Shown here: positions 18,874-28,114 of the stretch, piece after piece | How positions within the stretch are numbered: the first letter of the stretch is position 1 | How the letters are laid out: every line of letters starts with the position of its first letter | DNA from: JALYXV01 sp963791545 | GTDB taxonomy: Bacteria > Actinomycetota > Acidimicrobiia > Acidimicrobiales > Palsa-688 | Length of the DNA: 64,000 nt | NCBI GenBank assembly: GCA_963791545.1 | Contig: CAWBSR010000002.1 | Coordinates: forward strand, 124,001 to 188,000 | Direction of reading: 5' to 3' | Position numbers and translations under genes: made by a program | Notes under the pieces: generated by a model | What the model saw: only the letters and a program-made list of their open reading frames with translations | Databases searched by the model: none | Told to the model about the DNA's origin: nothing

Positions 18874-19689
18874 TTAGTTGCGTTGCGTACTGTTGACCTG
18901 CAAAGAAATGCCATCAGTCGGTCGGGGATCGTTTCCCGCCTTGAGGGCATCGAGCGCGCCGAGAGCGTCGAGGCCGTTGAGGGCGTCGTGGGCGAACGAT
19001 TTGTCGATAACCCCACGGGCGAGGTCGACCAGGCGCAGATTGTTGGTGCGGGCATAGCGGCGCAATGCTTCGAAGGCGGCTTCCATGCTGAGGCCGGCCC
19101 GTTCCGCCAGTACCCCCTTCGCCTGTTCGATGACGACCCGGCTGTTCAGGGCGTGGTTGAGTTGATCGTTGAGGATGCGGGACTCGGCGAAGGCCCGCTG
19201 CTGCAAGATCGTAATGGTGGCGACGTCGGCCAACGCCTGGGCGGCCACCACGCCCTCGTCGGCCATGGCCCCGACCTCGTGGCCGAACAGGTTGAGAGCG
19301 CCGATCGTCGACTGCCGCAGCCGCATGGGTATGGCGTGCACCGATCGAAATCCGGCGTCGATGGCGATGGGCGCCAGCCGAGGCCAGCGACCGTTGGCCG
19401 TGGCCAGGTCGAGGTTTATCACCGGTTCGCCGGTGCGGAAGCAATCAAGACAAGGGCCCTCGTCGGACTGCAGCTCGAAGAGCTCGACGACGCGCATGGC
19501 TTCGCTCGAAGAAGCGACGACCCGCATCTCCCCGTTAGGGGCGAGTAGCAGCACGCCGGCCGCCGAAACCGCGAGCACCTCCACGCAGCGCTCGGTGAGG
19601 CGGGACAATAACTCGACGACATCGAAGTCGTCGACCAAACTGTCGGCCAATTCGACCAGGGTACGGACCAAAAGCGTCTCTCGGAGCAA
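18874..19689 (-). CDS. GAF-ANTAR domain regulator (2)
   Basis: A GAF domain (seen as LLSRLTERCVEVLAVSAAGVL, DEGPCLDCFRTGEPV, SVHAIPMRLRQSTIGALNLF) is followed by a canonical ANTAR domain (RVVIEQAKGVLAERAGLSME through LRLVDLARGVID). This is a typical actinobacterial transcription antitermination regulator. No ATG lies near the domain start. I chose TTG 19689 because GAGGA precedes it by 6 nt; the frame stays open to 19857. A C-terminal Asp/Ala/Leu repeat (ALNGLDALGALDAL) is unusual. It is convergent with the unknown-function gene. Confidence 0.88.
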   Translation of the reverse strand: MLRETLLVRTLVELADSLVDDFDVVELLSRLTERCVEVLAVSAAGVLLLAPNGEMRVVASSSEAMRVVELFELQSDEGPCLDCFRTGEPVINLDLATANGRWPRLAPIAIDAGFRSVHAIPMRLRQSTIGALNLFGHEVGAMADEGVVAAQALADVATITILQQRAFAESRILNDQLNHALNSRVVIEQAKGVLAERAGLSMEAAFEALRRYARTNNLRLVDLARGVIDKSFAHDALNGLDALGALDALKAGNDPRPTDGISLQVNSTQRN

Positions 19690-19922
19690 AGCAAGTCCTC
19701 GTTTTCGGAACCGGGGTGGCGGGGGCCAAACAATCGACGGTAGGGATGCTAGGTCCTGGTACCCGGGGCCAGAAAATGCTGCGAGTCGAATTCCATGGCG
19801 GGGTGCGGCAATACTGCGACATTTTCGGAGATCGTCAGGAAACTTAAGCCGGTACAACGCGCAACGGCGAGCGCAGGGATTTCCGAGAGCCCCGACCCCG
19901 GACCCCGGACCTCAGGCCACGG

Positions 19923-22760
19923 TCACGACGGGAACTGGGCCTCGAAGTTCGACGCCGTCATCGTTGTTTGGTCGAGCGTGAACTGGGCATCGACACTGTC
20001 CAGGGCGTCGTGCGAGAGTGTCCAGCCCAGCGGCAGCCGGCTGCCGGGATGCTCGGCCAGCTTGAGGGTGTAGATCAAAGGCTTGGGCGTGGACGCGTCG
20101 TTGTAGTTCTGCAGCTCGTCGTCGAGGCGGGCGGTGTATTCGGGACCCCGGTCGAGCAGGAGGTGAAGGGCTGTCTGGACAGGGCGCAGAATCTGGGCCC
20201 CCGAGCCCTCGGTGGAAACAACGGGGATCGAGCTCCCCTCCCCATTGTCGATCTGCAGAAGTATCGGCCGGATGGTGGCGTAGCCGCCGGGTGACTTGTT
20301 GTGACTGGCGACCATCGGCGCCACCACCTTCCAGAGCTCCTCGATCTGGGAGGCGCCAGAGTTGTCCCGGTAGCCCCCGTCGACTACATCGAGGTGCCGG
20401 GTACTGGCCCGGGTGCACCCCTGGTGCTGGAGGGGGCGGGGCGGGAGATGGCCCGACGGGCTGACGATCGGGAACCGGGACGAAAGAAAGGCGGCGTCGA
20501 AAAGCCTGATGTCCTCGCCCGGGCACAGGACGTCGCGCAAGTCATGGGAGAAGGGCGAAAACGTGGTGTCCTTTGGCACCCCCTTGCCGTCAGGACCCTT
20601 CACTCCCGACTCCGGCGCCGGGACGCCGGCGCCGTCGAGGGGCGAGATGTTGACCCTCTTCCCGTCCGCCACGTTGGTTCCGTTGAACAGCATGAGGGGG
20701 ACGTCGGGGCAGTCATTGCCCACTGTGAGAAAGCCGGCGTCGGCGATGCGAGTGCCCTGCAGGTTGGGGCAGCGGGAGGCGATGGTCCCCCACCGCCGCA
20801 CCCATTGCTGGGCCAGGACCGCCCCCCGATCGTCGCCGGTGTAGAGACCCACCAGGCCCCGTGGGGTTTCCCCGAGGACGGCGTAGCCGAGGTCGGGGGC
20901 AAGAAAGTCGTCGCCCAGATGGCCCCGGACCCAGTCCCCGGACGCAGTGGGGTCAGGGCCCGAAATCTCCTCGGCGACGGTGGACGCGATCCCGACGCTT
21001 CCTCCCGAGGCGCCCCCGGCCGCGAAAACATACCGCCAACGGTCGCCGGTTGCCCCCCGGCGGACGGTGCCGCAGGGATCGGGGGCCCCCGGGCGCGCCG
21101 GTAGGAGCAAGCAGTCCAGCACCCGCGCCGTCCACGCCGCGGCCCGGATGCCGCCGCCGCTGGCGGTGACCAGCACCAACGGTACCGTCGCTCCGGGTCG
21201 GCCCTTGGCGACCGTGTCCCGCCACCGGCAGAAATCGTCGCCCACCTCCCCCGCCGGGCCCGGGCGGGTGGCGGCCCCGATGCCGCAGTCCGGCGTAGGC
21301 GCCGCCGCCCGGGCTCCCTCGGGCACGGCCGGCAGGGCGTGGTAGTGGAGATCGGAGCGGGCCGCGTCCAAGCTCGATGACACCAGGACTGCGGCCACCG
21401 CCAAGGTCACCACCGGGGTCCGGGTAAAGCCCAGCGCCCGCAGCCCGGCCGGGGCATCGGCGCCTTGAAACAGCACCCGGAAGGCGCCGCCGAGACTGGC
21501 GACCAGCACCAGGCCCAGCACCACCACCGCCATCGACCCGGCGGCCCGACCGAAGGCGATCAGCGCCCCCCGATGCACCACGGAGAGCCCGATGGCGATC
21601 ACCGTGGGGGCAAAAAGGGCCAGCGCTCCCCACGGCCGGGTGACCAGGATCGAGCCCGGCGACGCCGCCCGCCCGGCCAGGAAGAGCCCGACCGCGAACG
21701 CCACCACCAGCGCCGCCGCCGCCACCAGGGCAGCCGCCGGCCACGGACCGTGGGTCGCGATCAGCGAGGACAGCAAGCGGACCTGCACCAGGGCGATGGC
21801 GGCGGGAGGCAGGACTCCGGCGACGATGAGCGCGGAATGGGAAGAGGCCTCAGCCGGTTGCGGCGGGGGGGTCGGGACGACTGTGGAACCGATGCCGAGC
21901 ACCAACAACAGGCCGCCGAGGACCAGCAGCGCCGAGCCTCCGAAAGCGGTCTGGTCCACGGCGTAGCCGACCACGGCCAGCGCCAGTCCCGCCGTGATCA
22001 GGACCCAGGGCCGGGCCGGCCGGCCGCCGCTGGGCGGGACCCGCAGCAGCAGCCACACCACTGCGGTGTAGGCGGCCACCGCGGCCAGCGCCGCCACGCC
22101 GTGCCACCAGCGACCTTCGATCCATCCGGCTAGGACATCGTCGGACTGGCTGCCGATGGCGCCCAGGTTGAGCAGGCCCAGAAATGCCACCGATGCCGCC
22201 AGGGCGATGCGGGCCAGGGCCGAGGTGTCCTGCAAATAGCTGACCGCTCTTCGCATCGCCCCGAACAGGCCGGGCAGGGCCAGGAAGGCGGCCAGTAGGA
22301 ACAAGCCCCACTTGAGGTAGAAGAGCCATTTCAAGATGTCGGCGGCGGACCCACGCAATCGCGAATCCAGGGCCGAGAGAAGCTCCAGGCCGTTGGCGGC
22401 CACGTTGACCGCTCCTGCGGCGGCGAGAAACCGCAGGGGCAGAGGTCCCAGTTCCAGCATCCGGCCGGCCCGCCAGCCGGCCCCGAGATAGGCGGCGACG
22501 AACACGGTGGCCAGCATGGCGTGGATCACGATGAGGCTGGGTCCGGTAATGGGATGGAAACCCTGCAACTTGGCGTAGCCGTCGTGCCACATCTGGAAGG
22601 CGGCGTGTACCCCGCCCGGGTCGCGCAGGGCGCCGTAGCCGGCTCCGGGGTCTTTCTGAGAATGCAGGCGGGCCAGATCGCCCTCGAGTCCGGCCAGCAT
22701 TTGCCGCAGCGCGACCGCCCCCATTGCCGCCGCCCAGAGGCAATGCTTTCCCCTCTTCAC
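19923..22760 (-). CDS. Polytopic membrane protein with C-terminal patatin-like phospholipase domain
   Basis: The first half has about ten hydrophobic segments. The second half carries patatin motifs in order: the oxyanion loop SGGGIRAAAW (about 530), the nucleophile elbow GGASGGS (Gly-Ala-Ser-Gly-Gly, about 585) and the catalytic Asp in DGGYRDNSG (about 793). The Ser-Asp dyad of patatin lipid acyl hydrolases is therefore complete. The start is uncertain: GTG 22760 begins 4 nt after the upstream stop, and ATG 22724 is the alternative. The neighbour upstream is an LPG-synthase-type gene, so both probably act on membrane phospholipids; this is inferred. Confidence 0.82.
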   Translation of the reverse strand: MKRGKHCLWAAAMGAVALRQMLAGLEGDLARLHSQKDPGAGYGALRDPGGVHAAFQMWHDGYAKLQGFHPITGPSLIVIHAMLATVFVAAYLGAGWRAGRMLELGPLPLRFLAAAGAVNVAANGLELLSALDSRLRGSAADILKWLFYLKWGLFLLAAFLALPGLFGAMRRAVSYLQDTSALARIALAASVAFLGLLNLGAIGSQSDDVLAGWIEGRWWHGVAALAAVAAYTAVVWLLLRVPPSGGRPARPWVLITAGLALAVVGYAVDQTAFGGSALLVLGGLLLVLGIGSTVVPTPPPQPAEASSHSALIVAGVLPPAAIALVQVRLLSSLIATHGPWPAAALVAAAALVVAFAVGLFLAGRAASPGSILVTRPWGALALFAPTVIAIGLSVVHRGALIAFGRAAGSMAVVVLGLVLVASLGGAFRVLFQGADAPAGLRALGFTRTPVVTLAVAAVLVSSSLDAARSDLHYHALPAVPEGARAAAPTPDCGIGAATRPGPAGEVGDDFCRWRDTVAKGRPGATVPLVLVTASGGGIRAAAWTARVLDCLLLPARPGAPDPCGTVRRGATGDRWRYVFAAGGASGGSVGIASTVAEEISGPDPTASGDWVRGHLGDDFLAPDLGYAVLGETPRGLVGLYTGDDRGAVLAQQWVRRWGTIASRCPNLQGTRIADAGFLTVGNDCPDVPLMLFNGTNVADGKRVNISPLDGAGVPAPESGVKGPDGKGVPKDTTFSPFSHDLRDVLCPGEDIRLFDAAFLSSRFPIVSPSGHLPPRPLQHQGCTRASTRHLDVVDGGYRDNSGASQIEELWKVVAPMVASHNKSPGGYATIRPILLQIDNGEGSSIPVVSTEGSGAQILRPVQTALHLLLDRGPEYTARLDDELQNYNDASTPKPLIYTLKLAEHPGSRLPLGWTLSHDALDSVDAQFTLDQTTMTASNFEAQFPS

Positions 22761-22764
22761 CCCC

Positions 22765-25700
22765 TTATTCCTGAGCGGGCGCGATCTGGTTGGCGGGCTG
22801 TTCCTCGAGTTCCGATGGCGCGTGGCCGTTGCCGCCATTGGAGGGCGCCGGGCTGGGCACCAGGAAGCGGCCGATGATCGGCAGCTCCCAGAACGATTCC
22901 GCCCGGGCCACCGCAATGGCCGCCGGAAGGGCGTGCTCGGGGGAGTCGTAGAGGGCATAGCGCGGCTGCCAGTCGGGATCGAACTTGGCGTTGAACTTCC
23001 ACAGCGACTCGATCTGCATGGAGTCCGACATCCGCCGCAGCAGCCACGCCTGGATCCGTTGCGAGACGCCCTCGCCCAACTCGCCCGCCAGGACGGCCCG
23101 CATGGTGGCGAAGTTGAGCCCCAGCCCCCGCTGCCCGGCCGCCTTCAGGTGGCGGATGGTTTCGACCACTGCGAAGTCGAGCAGCCCGTTGGGGTGGTCC
23201 CCCTGGTCGCGGCGCATCAGGTCGAGGGAGTAGCCGTCGATGCCGGGGGCGGGAACGAACTGGCAGAACGCCACCGGCTCGACGCCGCCCGGGCCCCACA
23301 CCACCGCCAGCAGCAGCCCGTCGTCGGAGACGTCGAACGCCCGGCCCAGCGTCATCGAGAAACCCCGCTCGACGTCGCCCCGGCGGCTCTTGGTCATAAC
23401 CGCCGTCAGCTGGTCTCGCAGGGCAGGGGAAATCGTGGCGGGGTCGTGGAAGGTGATGGTGTAGCCGTACTTGGCCACCCGGTTGACCGCTTGGCGCAAC
23501 CCCTTGAAGCGGCCGCCGTCCATGGCGAAGCGGGTGCAGTCCACCACCGCCTCGTCGCCGACGTACATGTCGTGCATGCCCGAGGCCCGGTAGATGGGGA
23601 GCCAGTCCTCCCCCGCCCCCATCACCGCCAACGTCCAGCCCTGGCCATCGGCGTAACCGCGGAACGCCTTCCACGCCTCCTCCCGCTCCGAGCGGGGCCC
23701 GATCGGGTCGGGCGAGACCAGGCACACGCCGCCGTACACCCCGTAGGCGACCATGCTCTCGCTCCAGAAGAAATAGCGCTTGTCAGAGCGCAGCGCGAAG
23801 TAGTCCAAGGTGCCCGACCCGTAACGGCGCACCACATCCCGGGCCCCCGCTAGGCCGGTCCGGCTCCCGGGGCTGCGAGCCCCGCTGCTGCCCGCGGCGC
23901 CCCCCACATGGCGGGCCACGACCGGCCGTGACAGCAGGTAGGCGACCGACAGCCCCAAGCCGATGGCGACGGCCAGCATGGCCGGGGCGAAGAAGTCCTC
24001 CAGCCGATCGGGGAGGTGGACCGTGTGCAGCCCGACCATGCGCTCGGTCGCCGCCAGGAACGCCTGGGGCAGGGGGAGGCGTCGGTGGTGGCGGCTTCCG
24101 GCCAGCCGGGTGCCCAGCTCGACCGCTCCCGTCCCCGCCAGGATCGTGAGCGCGGCGCCGTAGCCGAGGGTCAACAGGCCCCGCCGGGTCGAGGGTTTGT
24201 CCACCCCGGCCCGGAAGGCGTCACGGTTTAGCATCAGGTACCCGAAGACCAAGGCGGCCGCCAGCGCCTCCTCCACGTCGATGCCCTTCACCAGGTGGAG
24301 AAGGCACGAGCCGCCCAGAAGCGCCTCCGCGATCAGCCACGCTCGGCGCTGGCCCCGCCGGACGCTGCGGGCCAGCACCAGAAGGCCCAGGCCGGCCAGA
24401 GCGACCAGGGCGTTGGCAGCCTGGGGCACCGCCAGGGGCACGAGCTGTAACACGTCCGACAGCCGCTGGCGCATGGGGGCCAGCAGGGCCGAGATGAGGC
24501 TGAGCACGCCCGCCGTCGCCACCAGCCCCGCGGCCCAGCGGCGCACCCGCCGCACCCGGCGGTCGATGGCCACCGGCACCGGCCACGGCGACCCGTGCGG
24601 GAAGGTGGCCACCACGGTGGGCTGGCTCTGGTCGGCCGCCGCCTCCCGCTCCCGCCGCTGCCGGCCGCCGGCGTCCCAACCGCCGGCCCGAGCCGTCTCC
24701 CCCCGACGGGTCAACAACCGCTCGATCACGGTGGCGCCCGGCAGATCCCGCCGAGCGTGCAGGAGTCGGACGTGGACTTCGTTGCCCGCCTCGATCTCGA
24801 CCCACGCCACCTGGCGCTGGGCCAGGAACAACGATGGTGCCCCGAACGCCTCCAACCGGGCCCGTGACTCCGACACCACCTCGGCCGCGCAACCCGTGTT
24901 GGCGTAGAACCCCCCGCCCAGGTAGCTCAGTTCTGGATGGCGGGTATGGCCGGTGATCAGCCCCGCGTGGCCGGCCGTGACCAGCTCCCGGGCCAGGGCC
25001 CGGGGGGCGCCGTTGGGGTCGCGCCAGTCGTGGTCGCCGTCCGCCGAGGCGGCCGAGCTCCCGTCGGGGCACCCCCCACGGCCCAACGCCACCCCGGCCA
25101 GGGTCCGCCATGTGCCCCTAACCAGCAGCACCGCGATCGTGCCGATCAGGAGCAGCCCGAGCACCGCCGCCAGCACGAAGTACACCGCCAGCCGGCTGGC
25201 CGAGGCCACGTGCTGGTGGGCGTGGCGGACCACCGCGAAGGGCAGCCGCAGCAGCACCGCGGCCACCAGCGGCAGGACCAGGACCCAGGCGTAGCGCCCC
25301 AGCCGGCGGTAGGTCAGGCGGGAGGCAAGGAAGCGGGGGAAGGAACCGGGGTCGTCGAGCGAGTCCAGCCCGCTCAGCCAGCCGTCGTGGCGGCGGGAGG
25401 GGCGCTCGGAGGTGGTGGACCGGCGCAACGCCGGGAGCACCTCGCACATGAGGTGATGGCCGAGCGGGCTCTCGGCCGGGTTGCGGGGATCGTTCAGGCG
25501 GGTGAGCGGGTCGAGGCGGTGCCCCGGTTCCACCCGCACCACCCGGGGCCCGGCACCGGTGTGGATGGTGAGCTCGGCTGCCACCGCGATCTCGGCGCCG
25601 AAAGCGCCCCGCACCGCCTCGGCGGCGGCCGGGTCCCACGCCACCCGGCCATCCCGGGCACCCGCCAGGTAGAGGACCCGCCGTCCCGGGGCGGCCGCGA

Positions 25701-25977
25701 ACGCCCTGACCACCGTGACCAGCCGGGGATGGGCCGCCAGGGCCGCCGCCGCGGTTGCGTCCCCCATCCCCGCGCTACCCAACAACTCGAGGCAGCTGCC
25801 GTTGAAGACCAGCAGCCCGGGGCCGGTCCAGGCCTCGATGGCCCGGGCCACTTCGTTGGTGGCCGCGGTCGACGTCGGCGTCGCCACCGGGCCCAGGTGC
25901 AGGTCCGAGATGACGAGAACTCGCCCCCCGAGGGGGACGTCGATCGGCAGCCGGTCCCCCCCCGCCATCTCTGTCAC
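22765..25977 (-). CDS. Degenerate metallophosphoesterase fused to LPG-synthase-type (DUF2156) domain
   Basis: This is a 1070-residue membrane protein. Residues about 15-230 and 330-380 resemble a calcineurin-like phosphoesterase (VLVISDLHLG; LITGHTRHPEL). The metal-binding motifs are eroded, though: GDxxD reads NGSCLE, GNHD reads GARDG, and the last GHxH reads GHTR. Transmembrane helices split this domain (about 240-310), and five or six more follow (about 470-660). The last 380 residues are the phosphatidylglycerol lysyltransferase C-terminal domain (DYFALRSDKRYFFW, YGVYGGVCLVSPDPIG, YSLDLMRRDQ, GLGLNFATMRAVL). This acyl-transfer fold uses aminoacyl-tRNA in MprF/LysX; its acceptor here is unknown. 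ATG 25977 heads a probable two-gene operon. Confidence 0.85.
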   Translation of the reverse strand: MTEMAGGDRLPIDVPLGGRVLVISDLHLGPVATPTSTAATNEVARAIEAWTGPGLLVFNGSCLELLGSAGMGDATAAAALAAHPRLVTVVRAFAAAPGRRVLYLAGARDGRVAWDPAAAEAVRGAFGAEIAVAAELTIHTGAGPRVVRVEPGHRLDPLTRLNDPRNPAESPLGHHLMCEVLPALRRSTTSERPSRRHDGWLSGLDSLDDPGSFPRFLASRLTYRRLGRYAWVLVLPLVAAVLLRLPFAVVRHAHQHVASASRLAVYFVLAAVLGLLLIGTIAVLLVRGTWRTLAGVALGRGGCPDGSSAASADGDHDWRDPNGAPRALARELVTAGHAGLITGHTRHPELSYLGGGFYANTGCAAEVVSESRARLEAFGAPSLFLAQRQVAWVEIEAGNEVHVRLLHARRDLPGATVIERLLTRRGETARAGGWDAGGRQRREREAAADQSQPTVVATFPHGSPWPVPVAIDRRVRRVRRWAAGLVATAGVLSLISALLAPMRQRLSDVLQLVPLAVPQAANALVALAGLGLLVLARSVRRGQRRAWLIAEALLGGSCLLHLVKGIDVEEALAAALVFGYLMLNRDAFRAGVDKPSTRRGLLTLGYGAALTILAGTGAVELGTRLAGSRHHRRLPLPQAFLAATERMVGLHTVHLPDRLEDFFAPAMLAVAIGLGLSVAYLLSRPVVARHVGGAAGSSGARSPGSRTGLAGARDVVRRYGSGTLDYFALRSDKRYFFWSESMVAYGVYGGVCLVSPDPIGPRSEREEAWKAFRGYADGQGWTLAVMGAGEDWLPIYRASGMHDMYVGDEAVVDCTRFAMDGGRFKGLRQAVNRVAKYGYTITFHDPATISPALRDQLTAVMTKSRRGDVERGFSMTLGRAFDVSDDGLLLAVVWGPGGVEPVAFCQFVPAPGIDGYSLDLMRRDQGDHPNGLLDFAVVETIRHLKAAGQRGLGLNFATMRAVLAGELGEGVSQRIQAWLLRRMSDSMQIESLWKFNAKFDPDWQPRYALYDSPEHALPAAIAVARAESFWELPIIGRFLVPSPAPSNGGNGHAPSELEEQPANQIAPAQE

Positions 25978-26283
25978 TTCATTGATCTTCGATATTTTCT
26001 ATACCGATTCACTAAGGGCGCGAGCTGGATTGCGGCAGGCAGGTGATTCGGTCCCAGCCGAGCCCTGCCGGTCACCATCTGTCGGCCACGAGCCTCGAAA
26101 CAGGATCCACTCCCAGTCTGCCACGAGCCACTTGCGGCTGGGTTGGCATCGGCGGGCGCCGCCCGGAATGGCGTTCGCTGTGGAACGGGCCGGGTTCTTT
26201 CGGGTTGGCCGTACAGTTGCGGCGACGATGACGAACTTTCACGTGGCCGCCGCCGGCCACCGCCGCCCCCGACTGAAGAAGGA
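25978..26283. other. Divergent intergenic region
   Basis: About 300 bp between two divergent genes. An AT-rich patch near 25980-26012 (TATTTTCTATACCG) stands out and probably holds the promoter of the minus-strand lipid operon. No RNA gene or repeat was seen. Confidence 0.45.
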
Positions 26284-26868
26284 TTGACCGCCATCGGCGG
26301 TGGCCCGCGCAGGCTCGGCGGCGCCGCCCGGGAGGCGACATTTCAAGCCCTGCTGAGGAGCGTGCTGACGGGCGTCCATCCCTTTGCCGGCGACCCCTTC
26401 CTGCCCCGCTCCGACCTCGAGGTCGTCGGTGACGAGCTCCGCGTCGGGACCGACCAGTTCCCGGCCCGGCTCCGGCGGGCCATCGCCGCGCCCACTTTCC
26501 TCGCCCTGCGCTCCCAACGGGAGCTCGATGACCGCATCGAGGTGACCGACGGGTGGGAGCTGCCGTTGTCCAGCCCGTCCCGTGACTCGCCGCCCTGGTG
26601 GGACGTGGCCAACGCTGCCGACCTCGTCTACAGCGGGCTTGAGTTCGTGCTCACCGACAGCACCGCGACCTGGGCCATCCTCGTCGTCCCCGGCGCCCAG
26701 TTGGTGGCCGGTGACCGCCGGTTCACCCAGGCCTACTTCGGCGATGACACCAGAGCCGGTGACAAGGTGGTAGGCGAGATGGTCCCCTCCCCGGTGAACT
26801 CTCCCGACCGCCAGGCCGAGTTCCGGGGCCTGGGCGACCACCTGCGGTTGCGCGCCAGCAGCAACTAG
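26284..26868 (+). CDS. Protein of unknown function
   Basis: The frame encodes a coherent soluble protein, clear from about residue 15 onward (FQALLRSVLTGVHPFAGDPF, then ELRVGTDQFPARLRRAI and DLVYSGLEFVLTD). Mixed alpha/beta content is expected and no motif is recognised. The start is doubtful: TTG 26284 is immediately preceded by AAGGA, GTG 26362 is internal, and the frame is open to 26143. It ends 18 bp before the VOC-family gene, so the two may be cotranscribed. Confidence 0.55.
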   Translation: MTAIGGGPRRLGGAAREATFQALLRSVLTGVHPFAGDPFLPRSDLEVVGDELRVGTDQFPARLRRAIAAPTFLALRSQRELDDRIEVTDGWELPLSSPSRDSPPWWDVANAADLVYSGLEFVLTDSTATWAILVVPGAQLVAGDRRFTQAYFGDDTRAGDKVVGEMVPSPVNSPDRQAEFRGLGDHLRLRASSN

Positions 26869-26886
26869 GCAGTTAGCGTGGCGTCC

Positions 26887-27660
26887 ATGCCGAATCAAGA
26901 TCTCGCCCGCCCCGGGGCCCCCTGCTGGATCGACCTGATGACCACCGACGCCGACCGCAGCCGGCAGTTCTACCGCGAGCTGTTCGGCTGGACAGCCGAG
27001 CCCGCCAACGAGGAACTGGGGGGCTACTTCTACTTCACCAAGGACGGCTTCCGGGTGGCCGGCGCCATTGGCAACGGCTCCGGAGCCCCCGACGCCTGGT
27101 CGGTCTACCTCTACACCGCCGACGCCGCCCAGACCGTCGAGACGGTGGAGGCCAACGGCGGCAAGGTCCTGGTGGGCGCCACCCCGGTCGGCGACCCGGG
27201 CACCATGGCCTACGTCACCGACCCCGGCGGCGCCGGTATCGGCATGTGGCAGCCCAACTTCTTCCACGGCTTCGAGGTGGCGGGCGAGCCCGGGGCGGCG
27301 GCGTGGTTCGAGTTGCGCACCCGGGACTACGACGCCACTGTCGACTTCTACCGCAACGTGTTCGGTTGGGACACCCACGTCGCCAGCGACACCGAGGACA
27401 ACCGTTACACCACGTTGGGCTCGGGCGAGGAGCAGCGGGCCGGGATCCAGGACGCCTCCGACGTCCTCCACGCCGGCGCCCGGGGCAAGTGGTCGATCTA
27501 CTTCGCGGTGGCCGACATTGACGCCGCGGTCGCCAAGATCGCAGAACTCGGCGGTGACGTCATCTCCGAGCCCGAGGACACGCCCTACGGCCGGCTGGCG
27601 ACCGTCACCGACCCAACCGGCGCCGCCTTCAAACTTATCGCCCTCCCCGGCGGGGGCTGA
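26887..27660 (+). CDS. VOC-family protein with two glyoxalase-like domains
   Basis: This protein of about 257 residues is built of two tandem vicinal-oxygen-chelate modules. Each starts with the typical pattern: GAPCWIDLMTTDADRSRQFY...ELFGW and AAWFELRTRDYDATVDFYR...FGW. Each ends in a VTDPxGA segment. Mycobacterial relatives include the secreted-antigen type Cfp30B. Metal ligands are not fully preserved by eye, so the catalytic activity is unknown. ATG 26887 fits the family; an in-frame GTG lies at 26878. It precedes the nuo operon on the same strand. Confidence 0.9.
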   Translation: MPNQDLARPGAPCWIDLMTTDADRSRQFYRELFGWTAEPANEELGGYFYFTKDGFRVAGAIGNGSGAPDAWSVYLYTADAAQTVETVEANGGKVLVGATPVGDPGTMAYVTDPGGAGIGMWQPNFFHGFEVAGEPGAAAWFELRTRDYDATVDFYRNVFGWDTHVASDTEDNRYTTLGSGEEQRAGIQDASDVLHAGARGKWSIYFAVADIDAAVAKIAELGGDVISEPEDTPYGRLATVTDPTGAAFKLIALPGGG

Positions 27661-27708
27661 GCCCGGGGGCGGGCGGTGAGACTGCGGTTGTAAACACGCG
27701 GTTGTCGG

Positions 27709-27738
27709 TTGGCAGCTTGTGAAGGCAGTCACTACGCT
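27709..27738 (+). promoter_or_regulatory. Candidate nuo operon promoter
   Basis: TTGGCA (27709-27714) and TACGCT (27733-27738) are 18 bp apart. The predicted start point is a few bases before ATG 27749, implying a nearly leaderless message and supporting that start over GTG 27719. Read by eye. Confidence 0.35.
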
Positions 27739-27748
27739 CCGTTTCGAG

Positions 27749-28114
27749 ATGTCAAGCTTCCTCCGCAGCTACCTCACGGTGGCAATTTTCGCAGGGGCGG
27801 CGGTCGTGCTGGTTGTCCTGATGCTGGGGTTGGGAAGCTTGCTACGTCCGACCCGGCCCCAGCCCCAGAAGTACATCGCCTATGAGAGCGGTGTCGACCC
27901 GGTGGGCACCGGGTGGTCCCAGAGCCAGATCCGCTACTACGTCTTCGCCCTCCTCTTCGTCATGTTCGACGTGGAGACCGTTTTCATCCTGCCCTGGGCG
28001 GTCCGGGTGAAGGTCCTGGGAACCTATGGCCTGGTCGAGGCGACCGCGTTCATCATCATCCTGGCCCTCGGGCTGCTGTACGCCTGGCGCAAGGGGGTGC
28101 TGCGGTGGGTCTAG
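27749..28114 (+). CDS. nuoA: NADH-quinone oxidoreductase subunit A
   Basis: This is a membrane subunit of respiratory complex I with three helices. Family marks are YIAYESGVDPVG in the loop that carries the quinone-site-linked Cys in other species (here Ser), and RYYVFALLFVMFDVETVFILPWA in helix 2, with its conserved acidic residues. ATG 27749 places the first helix normally; a GTG at 27719 would add ten residues. Its end overlaps nuoB by 10 bp. It is the first gene of the 11-gene nuo operon. Confidence 0.96.
   Translation: MSSFLRSYLTVAIFAGAAVVLVVLMLGLGSLLRPTRPQPQKYIAYESGVDPVGTGWSQSQIRYYVFALLFVMFDVETVFILPWAVRVKVLGTYGLVEATAFIIILALGLLYAWRKGVLRWV

Noticed and set aside
24221..25111. Minus-strand Gly/Arg-rich frames inside the LPG-synthase gene
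   Set aside because: They overlap the real gene in a shifted frame and show the repetitive composition typical of out-of-frame GC-rich DNA.
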